Part shown: positions 53,850 to 63,903 of the stretch, piece by piece
How the letters are laid out: every line of letters begins with the position of its first letter
How positions within the stretch are numbered: the first letter of the stretch is position 1
Source of the DNA: Polyangiaceae bacterium
GTDB lineage: Bacteria > Myxococcota_A > Polyangia > Polyangiales > Polyangiaceae
Direction of reading: 5' to 3'
Length of the DNA stretch: 64,000 bases
NCBI GenBank assembly: GCA_019637295.1
Contig: JAHBVX010000001.1
Location: 1,122,511-1,186,510 of the forward strand
Position numbers and translations under genes: made by a program
Notes under the pieces: model-generated
The model's input: only the letters and a program-made list of their open reading frames with translations
Told to the model about the DNA's origin: nothing
Database searches by the model: none

Positions 53850-54689
53850 TCTCCCGGCGGGGTCTCCGAAGCGGATGCTGTCGCGCAGCTTCAGGCTGCC
53901 ACTGCGGCGATGACGCGACTGGCGGAGCGGGCGCGGATCGCCAACGCCGGTTTGCGTGCTGCTGTCGCGAACGCACGGCTGGCAGCAGATCGGTCGCGGC
54001 GGGAGCTCGAAACCGTCCGCGCGGGTTGGGAGGGGGAGCTCGACCGTGCTCGCGGGCGGATCGAGCAGCTGCGTGCCGCGCGGGCGGTGAACCCCGGTGC
54101 GACGGGTGGTGCGGGTGAAGTCGCCGCGCGCGTAGCTGCCCTGCGCGCCGTCGTGAGCGCTCTGGAGAGCCAGGGGGTTGAGACGCTCTCGAGCACTGGC
54201 TCGCGCGCGACGGGTCTCCAAGAGTCCCTCAGCACGCGGCTTACGGCGTGCGAGAGCGCGATGGCCGAGGTGAACGAGGCTACGGACGTGCTCTTGACCG
54301 ACGTCGACGACAAGGCGATCGGCGTGGAGGAGCGCCTCGCGTCCTGGGCCTCCAGTGCGAAGACGAGCACCGAGACTCTGCTCGGCGCGCTGAGCGGCCT
54401 GTCCGAGCGCTTTCGCGGTCGCGTGGAGTCACTCTCGGAGCATCTCGACGGTTCCGTCAACGAAGGGTCGGTTCGGGTTGAAGCGACCTTTCTCTCGCAG
54501 GCGATTCAGTCGCTGGAGGCAGCCGCGCTCGGGGCGCGAGCAGCTTCTGCATTGCTCTCGAAGGCAAGGGATGAGGGAGTGGGTGAGTTCGACGGTGCGT
54601 TGAGCGGAGTGCTCGGCAAGATCCGCCCGATACTCGACGTGATCCAGACCATCAAACCCGTCCTTGAACTCGCTAGGACGATGCTTTAG
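53847..54689 (+). CDS. Coiled-coil protein A of the four-gene operon
   Basis: A 280-aa protein (GTG start) made of long amphipathic helices with almost no aromatic residues. Residues 10-80 are a heptad-rich helix (RSRRELETVRAGWEGELDRA), 85-235 consist of shorter helices with Ser/Thr at turns (LESQGVETLSSTGSRATG; DKAIGVEERLASWASSAKTS), and 235-280 end in a hydrophobic helix (IRPILDVIQTIKPVLELA). No signal peptide or known domain. It is first in a strictly coupled operon (2 bp to the next start). The same helix-bundle style recurs in the next three proteins. Function unknown. Confidence 0.75.
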   Translation: MSPGGVSEADAVAQLQAATAAMTRLAERARIANAGLRAAVANARLAADRSRRELETVRAGWEGELDRARGRIEQLRAARAVNPGATGGAGEVAARVAALRAVVSALESQGVETLSSTGSRATGLQESLSTRLTACESAMAEVNEATDVLLTDVDDKAIGVEERLASWASSAKTSTETLLGALSGLSERFRGRVESLSEHLDGSVNEGSVRVEATFLSQAIQSLEAAALGARAASALLSKARDEGVGEFDGALSGVLGKIRPILDVIQTIKPVLELARTML

Positions 54690-54691
54690 CC

Positions 54692-55546
54692 ATGCTCGAC
54701 GACGATCAAGAAGCAGCGTGGAAAGTCGAGTTGGACGCTCTGGCCGAGACGACAGCGGGCTTCGACACGCTCGCGTTCGGGTGGGCAGGGAGCAGCCCGG
54801 AGACCGCCGCGGGTGGCCAGGGTGCTCACGACCTCGGGTTCGCCCTTGGTGGCTTCGGTGTCGGCGAACTCGGTGTGACGGGGGAGGCAGCGGCGTCGGC
54901 CACGCCAACGGAGTTCACCGAAACCGTCGAGCGGGAACTTGGTGTTGCGTTGGACGGCGTCCAGCAGCTCGGTAGCCTCGCAGACGAAGCGATGTCGGAA
55001 GCGGATTCGCTTGCCGAGTTCTTGACCGCTCTGTCCGAGGAGGGTGAACGCAGCGCCGCGTCGCTCTTGCGTGTGCAAACGTCGGTCGGCTCTGCGCTCG
55101 ACGAGTTCCAGGAGGTGTTGTCGGAGGATTGTGCGACAGCGACGGACGCTTCGCTCACCGGTGCCGCTGCCGCCGTGAGCGAGGAGCTGACCAGCAGCCT
55201 CGACGGCGCGATGGACGGGTTGGCCAGCAACGCCGACAGCGACATCGCGCGGTTCATCGGCGAGGCGACGCTGCTCGGCAGCGATCTGGGCGACGACTGG
55301 AACTCGCTGCTCTCCTCCGCTGCGACGGACATTCGGGATGCTTTGACGGCGCGGCTACGGGAGGGGGTCTCACGCGCAGTCGGCAACGGAGTCGAGTCCC
55401 TCGCGCAGGATGTCGCCGAGGCGGCGATCACCATGTCCGTTGGGTCGCAGATCACGGCGGCGCTCGGACCGGCGCTGCCCATGCTGGTGGCGGCCAAGAA
55501 GGCTGTGCAGGCCATCAACACATTCAAGGGGTTCTTCGGCCTATGA
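54692..55546 (+). CDS. Coiled-coil protein B of the four-gene operon
   Basis: A 284-aa acidic protein. Residues 1-70 are Gly/Ala/Glu-rich with a flexible GFALGGFGVGELGV section. Residues 75-215 are amphipathic helices (LGVALDGVQQLGSLADEAM; ASLLRVQTSVGSALDEFQEV). The end (about 235-284: AAITMSVGSQITAALGPALP, then a KK-containing AVQAINTFKGFFGL) is hydrophobic with glycines, like a membrane-inserting or peripheral segment. Its stop overlaps the next ATG (ATGA). No known domain. A hydrophobic C-terminus also ends protein A, suggesting both pack against a membrane or each other. Confidence 0.73.
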   Translation: MLDDDQEAAWKVELDALAETTAGFDTLAFGWAGSSPETAAGGQGAHDLGFALGGFGVGELGVTGEAAASATPTEFTETVERELGVALDGVQQLGSLADEAMSEADSLAEFLTALSEEGERSAASLLRVQTSVGSALDEFQEVLSEDCATATDASLTGAAAAVSEELTSSLDGAMDGLASNADSDIARFIGEATLLGSDLGDDWNSLLSSAATDIRDALTARLREGVSRAVGNGVESLAQDVAEAAITMSVGSQITAALGPALPMLVAAKKAVQAINTFKGFFGL

Positions 55547-56424
55547 GCGACGACCTGCAGCGGTTGCGCGTCGCGCGGGAGCGGATGAACGCGCTCCTAC
55601 AGCGAGCTGCGGCTTCGGCTGCTGCCGCTGAAGCGGCCCGAGCACGACTCGGCGACAGCGTCGAGTCGTTGTCCTCGGAGGCAAGCCTGGCGGTCGCTGC
55701 CCTGCGCCGCCTTCATGGCGAAGTAACGTCGGAGCCCCAAGTCGAAGCCGTTCACGACGGTACGCCCATGCAGCTCGCGAGCACGGCTGCCAGCAGCGAG
55801 CTCGCCCGGTCCGTGACCGAGGGGGTTGCGGACGTCCGGTCGAAGCTGGAGCTGGCGCGAACAAGCGCAGCTCACGCGCTAGAGCTGGCCCACTCCGCGT
55901 CCAGTGCGCTGACCTCCGGGCTGACTGACCTGACGTCGGCAGCGGACGGCCTAGCCGGAAGCGTCAAAGACGCCAAGAGCAGCGCCACGGACGCGCGCGG
56001 CGCGGTCGTGGAGGCGGTGGAGGACTCGACTTCGGAGCTGCGCGGCGCGCTATCGGAAGCAATCGGCAACTGCGAGGGAAACGGGTCGGAGTTCGGCGGC
56101 TTCTTGAGCGGCATGCTGACCGGAACGGTGCGTTCGCGGGTACTGGCACTCGTTGCGTCCTCGAGAAGCACCGTCGAGCAACAAGTGCAACGACGCACGT
56201 CGCAAGCGGTGGAGGAGATCGTGGCCGCCCTGCTGGACGCCGCGGGAACGCTGCGCACGAGCGGCCAAGACATCGGAAGCCGGACCAGTGAGTCGCGGAG
56301 CCTGTTCGATCGGCTGTCGAGTGTGTTCGAGTCTGCGTCCGCACAAGTTCCCGACGTGCTGACGGAGGAAGAGCAGCTCCGGCGCGAGCAAGAAGAGAAG
56401 GAGAGCGGAGGCGGAGATGTCTGA
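55543..56424 (+). CDS. Coiled-coil protein C of the four-gene operon
   Basis: A 293-aa protein from ATG 55543, coupled to B by ATGA. Nearly all heptad-like helix: RLRVARERMNALLQRAAASA at the start, then alternating Ala/Ser/Leu helices with acidic surfaces (ELARSVTEGVADVRSKLELA; GLTDLTSAADGLAGSVKDA). A Gly-containing hinge (GNGSEFGGFLSGML, about 180-193) breaks the rods, and the C-terminus is very acidic/basic (EEEQLRREQEEKESGGGD). It looks like a chemoreceptor-type or apolipoprotein-type helical bundle. No catalytic residues. Overlaps the next gene by 8 bp. Confidence 0.73.
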   Translation: MSDDLQRLRVARERMNALLQRAAASAAAAEAARARLGDSVESLSSEASLAVAALRRLHGEVTSEPQVEAVHDGTPMQLASTAASSELARSVTEGVADVRSKLELARTSAAHALELAHSASSALTSGLTDLTSAADGLAGSVKDAKSSATDARGAVVEAVEDSTSELRGALSEAIGNCEGNGSEFGGFLSGMLTGTVRSRVLALVASSRSTVEQQVQRRTSQAVEEIVAALLDAAGTLRTSGQDIGSRTSESRSLFDRLSSVFESASAQVPDVLTEEEQLRREQEEKESGGGDV

Positions 56425-57271
56425 GGTGGCGGGCCTCACACTACAGGGCGCACTCGAAGCGTTCGAGGCCGCCGCCGACGAGCTGGAGCGTCAGATCGCG
56501 CCGCTAGACGAGGACGAACTGACGAGTGTGCTGGAAGAGCTGACCACAGTCACCGAGGGTTGGAGGAGCACGGCGGACGCGATGAGCGCGGCGGGTAGCT
56601 CGGTGCTTGTCGAGTTGGCGGAGATCCGGGCGCAGCCGGATGCCGAGAGTGGGCCCGATCCGGCGCGCCTGATACTCACCGAGCTGGCAGCCCTCGAGAG
56701 TGAAGCAGAAGGCGCGCGCAGCGCCATCGAGTCCGCCAAGGCCGCTGCAGCGGACGCTGTTGCGCTGTTGACAGAGCGAGCGCTGGCCGTTTCGACTGCT
56801 GCTGCATCGCTCGAGCAACCGGGGCAGCGGCTCGGCGGCGATGCGATTCAACGGATCGAGGGCGCACAGCAACGGGTCGCGGAGCAGACGGCCAGCACCC
56901 TGGCGTCGCTCACTGACGAGTGCGTGACGCCAGCGCGGTCGAATGCGGTCTCGTGCGCCGAGTCCGTGGCGACGATCGCCGGCGACGCAGTTTCGGCGTT
57001 CGAGCGCAATCGCAGCCGTCTCGATGGCGACGTCGAGCGCGTGCTGGAAGGCACCGAGGCTCGCTCCCAGCGTGAACTGCAGGAGGTTTCAGAGGATGCA
57101 TCGGGAACGGCCACCCGGCTGGTCGCTGCCGTGGCGACCGTTTCTGACGCGCTGCGCACCGCAGACGAGTCGAAAGCACTCCTGCTGGACGCCGTGGGCT
57201 TAGTGAACGGGGGCGCGCAGACGGTCATTGATCTGCTGCGCGAGCTCGATGAATTGTTCCGCAGTCGTTAG
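56417..57271 (+). CDS. Coiled-coil protein D of the four-gene operon
   Basis: A 284-aa acidic helical protein, ATG 56417 preceded by GGAGGCGGAG, overlapping C by 8 bp. The first 60 residues are strongly acidic (IAPLDEDELTSVLEELTTV), then the same Ala/Glu/Ser helix style (SEAEGARSAIESAKAAAADA; CAESVATIAGDAVSAFERN). It ends with a leucine-rich helix (LVNGGAQTVIDLLRELDELF). Length and composition match A-C, so the four may be distant paralogues or subunits of one assembly. Convergent with the membrane protein gene that ends 4 bp away. Confidence 0.73.
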   Translation: MSEVAGLTLQGALEAFEAAADELERQIAPLDEDELTSVLEELTTVTEGWRSTADAMSAAGSSVLVELAEIRAQPDAESGPDPARLILTELAALESEAEGARSAIESAKAAAADAVALLTERALAVSTAAASLEQPGQRLGGDAIQRIEGAQQRVAEQTASTLASLTDECVTPARSNAVSCAESVATIAGDAVSAFERNRSRLDGDVERVLEGTEARSQRELQEVSEDASGTATRLVAAVATVSDALRTADESKALLLDAVGLVNGGAQTVIDLLRELDELFRSR

Positions 57272-57275
57272 ACCG

Positions 57276-58550
57276 CTAGCTCACGCCCAGATCCCGGGCA
57301 TGGGACTGGAGCTCCACCCAAGCGTTCTGCAGCGTGCCGCGTTGGCTTCGCGCCTTGGACAGCTCCTCGTTCAAGGCTACCGCGCGCAGCTTGAGGTCGC
57401 GCAAGCTCTCCAGTTGTTCGGCGGAGTTTCGCTCCAGTCCGGGAGCGACGTGCTGGGCATAGTGGGCGTCGATGGCAGCTTCCCAGTCCTCAGTGCGCGT
57501 CTGGATGTAGCGTTCGAGCTTGCCCCGATGTCGCTCGAGCATCCGCTGCACCTCGGCGCGAACGTAGCCCTCGAGCGCTTGACGCTGCGCCGTGACGCCC
57601 TTGGTGCGCTCTTTCCGTTGAAGAGCGATGGCTTGGGAGATCGCGATGGTGATGAAGGTGAACACGAGGCAAAGGAACAGAAGCGCGCCTCCCCATCCCA
57701 GCTCTCGCGTACCCTTCTCCTTCCCAATGATCAGCGAGAGAGGGACACCCGCGAGCATGACTACGCCCATCACCCCAAATCCAAGCGACCGCACCCGCGT
57801 GAAGGCCATCCCCACCATTCCCGGGATCTCCACGACTTGTTGTGGCGGTGGCCGTCCACCCAGCAGGACGTCCGTTTCGGGACCGCCGCGCGGCTTGGGT
57901 AGTTCCACGGTCGAGGCATCTGGACCGCGGGGCAGAGTTGGCACCACCGCCTCCCGGAGGGCGGTTTCAACCCCCTCGGTCGTCACCTGCGTCCAGCGAT
58001 CACAGGACTGCTGCGCGTACGCCACATACCGGTGCCACCAGTCGGAGCGCGCGGTAATGGTCACGTCCTGGGCGAAGGCGGGGGGGACGGGACCGGGGAC
58101 CGGCTGCATGTGCACGCCTTCCCGCTCGAGTGTGGTCGCCGCAGTCGCCACGCACTCGTATGTGATGTGTTCGAGCTGTCGTCGCGTGCGCTCCGTCCAG
58201 TCCTTTGCCACCCGCTGGGCAGTGCGGTGAGCCTCGCGGCGCGACTCTTCCGGCCGACTCTGCCCGCTGGCGGCGGCACGGTTGGCCCGCTCGATCTCCT
58301 CCGCGAGGGCCAGGGCGTCTCGTTGGAGTTGGCCCACACGCGAGTCGAGGTCGGCCGCCGCCGCCCGGCAGATCGCGAGGGCTTCCTCGTAGGCCGGCGC
58401 CCAGCTTTGGTCCTCCGGGATGGCCTTGACCGACTCGAATAGCGCGCCCACGCGTGCACGGATGCCCTCCTTCAGCTCTAACCGGAAGGGGAAGTCGAGC
58501 ACCGCCTTGAGGGCCCGCGACGGTTCGTTGGTTCTCGTAGTACCTCCCAC
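57276..58550 (-). CDS. Two-helix membrane protein with coiled-coil arms
   Basis: A 424-aa protein from GTG 58550. Residues 15-230 are helical and charged (GIRARVGALFESVKAI; ALALAEEIERANRAAASGQ) with a few aromatic positions. Two adjacent membrane helices occur near 255-274 (FGVMGVVMLAGVPLSLIIG) and 282-302 (GGALLFLCLVFTFITIAIS), separated by a short KEKG loop. The C-terminal 115 residues are a long coiled coil (AEVQRMLERHRGKLERYIQT). The shape (soluble helices, hairpin, soluble helices) resembles membrane-remodelling stalks such as those of dynamin-like proteins, but there is no GTPase domain. The hairpin puts both ends on the same side, probably cytoplasmic. Confidence 0.72.
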   Translation of the reverse strand: MGGTTRTNEPSRALKAVLDFPFRLELKEGIRARVGALFESVKAIPEDQSWAPAYEEALAICRAAAADLDSRVGQLQRDALALAEEIERANRAAASGQSRPEESRREAHRTAQRVAKDWTERTRRQLEHITYECVATAATTLEREGVHMQPVPGPVPPAFAQDVTITARSDWWHRYVAYAQQSCDRWTQVTTEGVETALREAVVPTLPRGPDASTVELPKPRGGPETDVLLGGRPPPQQVVEIPGMVGMAFTRVRSLGFGVMGVVMLAGVPLSLIIGKEKGTRELGWGGALLFLCLVFTFITIAISQAIALQRKERTKGVTAQRQALEGYVRAEVQRMLERHRGKLERYIQTRTEDWEAAIDAHYAQHVAPGLERNSAEQLESLRDLKLRAVALNEELSKARSQRGTLQNAWVELQSHARDLGVS

Positions 58551-58645
58551 GCGCGCGCTCAGTTGCCGAATCGCATCTGCGCTCGCTTGCAGCTTCGAGT
58601 CTATGGTGTCGTGATGATGCCAGCCAGGGTATTCTGGACACTCGG

Positions 58646-60313
58646 ATGGATCAATCCAGCGCGGAGCTCCAGGCCCTCGTAGGGCGCGAATTGGGTGCCT
58701 ACCGGCTGACCGGTGTGGTCGGACGGGGCAGCAGCGCGCTGATCTTCCGCGCGGAGAACGTTGTGCAGCCGCAGATCCGGCGAGCGCTGAAGGTCGTGTA
58801 TCCGGAGCTGATGGAGTACACCGACATCGCCGCGCAGCTGATGCGCGAGGCAGCGGTGCACGAGAGCCTGCATCACCCGAACGTGGTGCGCTTCTACGGG
58901 GTCCGGATGGAAGGGCGGTATCTCGTGATGGAGCTCGAGTTGCTCGAGGGCAAATCGCTCGCCGAACTGTTGGAGGAGCACCGCGCGAGTGGGACGCCGC
59001 TGGATTCGGCCAGGGCCGTACGGATCATCGCGGAGGCAGCGCGCGGCGTGTCCGCAGCGCACGCGCGCGGCATCATCCACCGCGATCTGAAGCCCCCGAA
59101 CGTATTCCTCTGTGACTCGGGCGCGGTCAAGGTGTTGGACTTCGGTATCGCAAAGGCGACCGAGGACGCGCTGACGACGTCGAAACGCGTCACCGAGTTG
59201 GGTACGACACCGGGCAGTCCGGGATACGTCGCGCCTGAGTTGCTTCGGGGCCTGACGCCGACTCCAGCATCGGACGTCTACTCCCTCGGGATCTGTCTGT
59301 ACGAAGCATTCGCCGGTCACCACCCGCTCCGACCCCCAGGAGCGAATCCCCCGCTCATGGAGCTACTGCAATCGGTGCTGCGCGACGACATTCCGCCATT
59401 GGTGACAGTGGCGCCGAGTATGCCTTCGGCGGTGACCGCGATAGTCACGCGGGCAACAGCGCTGCAGCCGGAAGCGCGGTACGCGGATGCGGGTGCGCTT
59501 GCTGGTGAGCTCGATCGAGTGACGGCGCACTACGACGTCGCTTCCGTAGCTGCACCCGCGAATGTCGACGCGACGCGCTTCGCGCTCCCCATCATGGGGG
59601 CCCCGCAGGGTCCCGCGTCACCTGATGAGCGTCTCAACGGCGCAGCGAACGCGCCCCGGCGGGATGGAGGCTCCGGCGTACTCGGAGTGGTACTGGTCGC
59701 CGTCGTGGGACTCGGCGTCCTGTTCAGCGTTGGTCTTGGCGTGTTCGCAACCGCTTTCGCTTCTCGGGAGACCAGCACTCCACCACGGCCCCCAGGGCAG
59801 CGCGCACAAGCGCTGGCACATGAGCCAGCCCCACTGCCCGCGCCGCTCCAGACTTCAGAGCCGCTCGCGCCTCCGTCCGCATCGTGTACGGACTGTGGGC
59901 GCCCAGGCACCGAGTGTCGCGAGGATCCGGATGGTACTCCGAAGTGTCGACTTCGGCCCGCGGCTCGCTGGAGAGTTCAGCCTTGGGCCGTGCACAGCAG
60001 GACAACGGTTGGACCCCACCCGGGGCTGTGTGTGTCCTCGGGTACTCAGTGGGCCTGTGAGTCCCGCGGCTATCGCAGCGGCAGTACGATCTACTTCTAC
60101 TCGAATCCCGGCCTGATCGTGACCACCGAGGACATCGAACGACGTGGGCTAGACATCCGCCTCGTGCTGAGTCGCAACCAGAACGTGAACGTGATGCAGA
60201 AGAGCGTCTCGCTCCTTGCCGGCAGTAAGCTGTTCATCGGGGGTATCCGCTACAGCCTGCCGCACGCAGAGTACACCGCGGGCGTACTAAAGCTCGAGTA
60301 CGCGGGCGAGTAG
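58646..60313 (+). CDS. Ser/Thr protein kinase with Cys-containing external domain (copy 1)
   Basis: A 555-aa Hanks-type kinase. Glycine loop GRGSS (26-30, third Gly replaced by Ala), K49 (RALKVV), HRDLKPPN (145-152), DFGIAK (165-170), GSPGYVAPE (activation-loop end, about 190). A Pro-rich linker precedes a transmembrane helix (about 345-371). Outside lies a domain of about 145 residues: four Cys in C-T-D-C, G-T-E-C and K-C-R-L, then RWRV strands and two more Cys around W-A-C-E, then VTTEDIERRGLDIR and SLLAGSKLFIGG. A possible -10 box (TATTCT, 58630-58635) lies 10 bp before the start. Its close paralogue follows 30 bp later. Confidence 0.9.
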   Translation: MDQSSAELQALVGRELGAYRLTGVVGRGSSALIFRAENVVQPQIRRALKVVYPELMEYTDIAAQLMREAAVHESLHHPNVVRFYGVRMEGRYLVMELELLEGKSLAELLEEHRASGTPLDSARAVRIIAEAARGVSAAHARGIIHRDLKPPNVFLCDSGAVKVLDFGIAKATEDALTTSKRVTELGTTPGSPGYVAPELLRGLTPTPASDVYSLGICLYEAFAGHHPLRPPGANPPLMELLQSVLRDDIPPLVTVAPSMPSAVTAIVTRATALQPEARYADAGALAGELDRVTAHYDVASVAAPANVDATRFALPIMGAPQGPASPDERLNGAANAPRRDGGSGVLGVVLVAVVGLGVLFSVGLGVFATAFASRETSTPPRPPGQRAQALAHEPAPLPAPLQTSEPLAPPSASCTDCGRPGTECREDPDGTPKCRLRPAARWRVQPWAVHSRTTVGPHPGLCVSSGTQWACESRGYRSGSTIYFYSNPGLIVTTEDIERRGLDIRLVLSRNQNVNVMQKSVSLLAGSKLFIGGIRYSLPHAEYTAGVLKLEYAGE

Positions 60314-60343
60314 CCCTTGCTGGAGGATGAGCAAGAGGTCGGC

Positions 60344-61951
<1,608 letters not shown>

Positions 61952-62013
61952 ACCCCAGTTGCTTGCTCGGCTCCTCTCGCCCAAGGGCGAAGAGCTGACT
62001 CGAGCGTGTCCGC

Positions 62014-62451
62014 TCACTGGCCGGAGGCGTCGTGCTCCAACGCGGTGGAGGCCGCGTGCAGACCGTCGATGACGTGGTCTGCAGCGAGTCGTCCCCACTC
62101 GTGCAGGGAGCTGCGGTCCACGTCTTGGATCCCCAGCTTGCTCATGGATTTGTCGAGTACGGCGACTTCGGTCGGTGCGAGTTCTCCGTCGCTGTAGGCC
62201 AGCACGTAGCCGTCTCTCAGCAACTCGAGCAGAGTGCCGGGGTCAATGCCTGGCCCAACCCTCTCGAGTTCTTCCTCGATGTCAAAGGGGTGAGAGGTTT
62301 CTAGGGCGGCGCGCAGGCCAGCAACCTGCGACTCGGCAAGTCCGCTCCGTCCTACCGCTGCTTGGAGCAGTTGCCGCTCGGGATCGACGATCTGCCCGTC
62401 AGCGCGTGCAACGCACACCATCAACCGCAAGTACGTTTCGCGTGGGTCCAT
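62014..62451 (-). CDS. TerB-like protein
   Basis: A 145-aa soluble helical protein. ATG 62451 lies 2 bp after the previous stop (a GTG at 62466 is also possible). The pattern YLRLMVCVARADGQIVDPER (about 7-26), LLRDGYVLAYSDGELAPTE (about 77-95) repeats the hydrophobic, acidic D-G-x-x-x-x-E loops of TerB/DjlA-N-type bundles, where the paired acidic loops bind metal. TerB-like proteins take part in tellurite/stress and phage-related modules. It is last of three genes in the leftward operon. Confidence 0.68.
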   Translation of the reverse strand: MDPRETYLRLMVCVARADGQIVDPERQLLQAAVGRSGLAESQVAGLRAALETSHPFDIEEELERVGPGIDPGTLLELLRDGYVLAYSDGELAPTEVAVLDKSMSKLGIQDVDRSSLHEWGRLAADHVIDGLHAASTALEHDASGQ

Positions 62452-62453
62452 GG

Positions 62454-62879
62454 CTAGAGGTCCCATTCCTTCGACTTGTCCTTCAGAACCTTCTGAGTGG
62501 CCTGGATGTCGTTCAGTGCCTTGAACGGGGACGAGTCGGCGATCTTGACAATGGCGTCGAGCGTCGCGGACACGGCGCCAAGGCTTTCCGATTCGAGCGC
62601 CGCGTCGAGTCGGGTGAAGAGAGCGTCGAAGTTGCGACGACGTTCGTCGAAACTCCGATCCAGGTAGCTCATGAGAACTTCGCGCACCGCTTGGACCCGT
62701 TCCACTTCCTTGCGCGCCTCCGCGTCAATCCGCGTCTGCTCGGTCTTCTGTTCGCGTATGGTCTTTATGCAGTTCGCGACGTGCTTTATCCCCTCCACCA
62801 CCCGCCCTAGATCACTCTGCAGTGCCACTGTGCCTTCCGCCGCCACAGCGCCTGCCTTGGTTAGTCCTTTGTCGGTCAT
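62454..62879 (-). CDS. Small coiled-coil protein
   Basis: A 141-aa hydrophilic protein of two or three long helices (IKTIREQKTEQTRIDAEARK; RRRNFDALFTRLDAALESES) with no signal, no Cys cluster and no membrane segment. The start overlaps the stop of the glycine-zipper gene (ATGA) and its stop lies 2 bp before the TerB-like start, so the three genes are translated as a unit. Likely a subunit or chaperone of the neighbouring proteins. Family unknown. Confidence 0.68.
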   Translation of the reverse strand: MTDKGLTKAGAVAAEGTVALQSDLGRVVEGIKHVANCIKTIREQKTEQTRIDAEARKEVERVQAVREVLMSYLDRSFDERRRNFDALFTRLDAALESESLGAVSATLDAIVKIADSSPFKALNDIQATQKVLKDKSKEWDL

Positions 62880-63715
62880 TGCCCCTCCGCGGTCAGCGGC
62901 CGGTACCGTTTGAGCAAGACGGCCGTTTGTGAGTTGAGCTTCCCCGCATCATTGACCACGGGTACCCGAATGATCTGCGAGATTGCCTTGGCCAGTGCCA
63001 TGGTCTTGGAGAACTGGGCGACGTGTCGTTCGGACTCGACGTCGAACGAAACCACGATAGCTTCAAGTCCGCTCATGCTATCCCCCAGTCGCGCGTCCAG
63101 TCGGGTCACGAGCTCGCTGAGCTCTTCGACCCGGGTCTCGACGCGATGACTGAAGGCAATCAATAGCTTCATTCTTGCGACGGCGGTGTCCACTTCGCCT
63201 GCATACGCCTTTGCCTTCGTTAGCGCTTTCTGACCCTGGGCAGCGAGGACGAAACCAGTCACTAGGAGCGTTGGCCCTACGACGACGCCGCCCAGCACAA
63301 CGCTCCCGAGCGCCATGCCACCTCCTCCCGCTGCGAGCGAGCCGCCGCCCAGCCACGCATTGAGTGCACTCTTGGCCGCTGCACCCGACAGCCCGGAGAT
63401 GGCAGCGCCTGTACTGGCTGTGCCGAAGGCTGACACCGCGGCCGTAGTGGCCCCAGCCGCGCCAGAGCCGGCACCGATCGCCGCGAAGACGCCCTTCGCG
63501 GTGCCCCCTGCTTCCAGGTATTGCGCCTTGAACGCCTCCACTACTTCGGGGGTCACTTTGACTTCGCCGATCGCCTCGAGGGCTTGTAACCGCGCCCGCT
63601 GGTCCATGCGCTCTAGACAATCGAAAAGGCGACCGAAGCTGACTCTCACGACCTCGCGCTGCTGTTCAGCGTAGGCGTCGATCCGCTGACGGAGGTGGTC
63701 CCGGGCCGAGTCCAC
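62876..63715 (-). CDS. Glycine-zipper membrane-insertion protein; true start uncertain
   Basis: At least 279 aa. Residues 1-70 are helical, 75-160 a long Gly/Ala-rich hydrophobic hairpin with GxxxG spacing (AAIGAGSGAAGATTAAVSAF; GGGGMALGSVVLGGVVVGP), and 165-279 helices ending in a small beta part. This resembles proteins that insert a glycine zipper into membranes. GTG 63715 is the first usual start, yet the frame stays open to about 63870 and reads like protein (VDAVLPLLDAQPSK). An ATG at 63872 in the next frame begins MAQFLVPILIGG, so a frameshift or sequencing error could hide the real N-terminus. It is first in the three-gene operon. Confidence 0.65.
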   Translation of the reverse strand: MDSARDHLRQRIDAYAEQQREVVRVSFGRLFDCLERMDQRARLQALEAIGEVKVTPEVVEAFKAQYLEAGGTAKGVFAAIGAGSGAAGATTAAVSAFGTASTGAAISGLSGAAAKSALNAWLGGGSLAAGGGGMALGSVVLGGVVVGPTLLVTGFVLAAQGQKALTKAKAYAGEVDTAVARMKLLIAFSHRVETRVEELSELVTRLDARLGDSMSGLEAIVVSFDVESERHVAQFSKTMALAKAISQIIRVPVVNDAGKLNSQTAVLLKRYRPLTAEGQ

Positions 63716-63903
63716 GAGCCTGACCTGCGCCCGGTGTCGCCGCTCTGTGGCTCGCTCATCCTTGCTGGGTTGGGCATCAAGAAGGGGAAGGACGGCATCG
63801 ACGCGATGGGGGAGGCCAAGCGGGTCGGCAAAGCCGACCGCCGATGAGGATTGGGACCAGAAACTGCGCCATCAGATCAAGGATACATGGCGGCCGTGCG
63901 GGC

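Noticed and set aside
53847..57271. Gas-vesicle, ESX/WXG100 or chemoreceptor identity for the four coiled-coil proteins
   Set aside because: No WxG motif, no gas-vesicle signature, and no chemoreceptor hairpin-tip motif or membrane-HAMP architecture is present.
57276..58550. Dynamin-like GTPase
   Set aside because: Membrane hairpin and coiled-coil arms fit, but there is no P-loop (GxxxxGKS/T) or DxxG motif.
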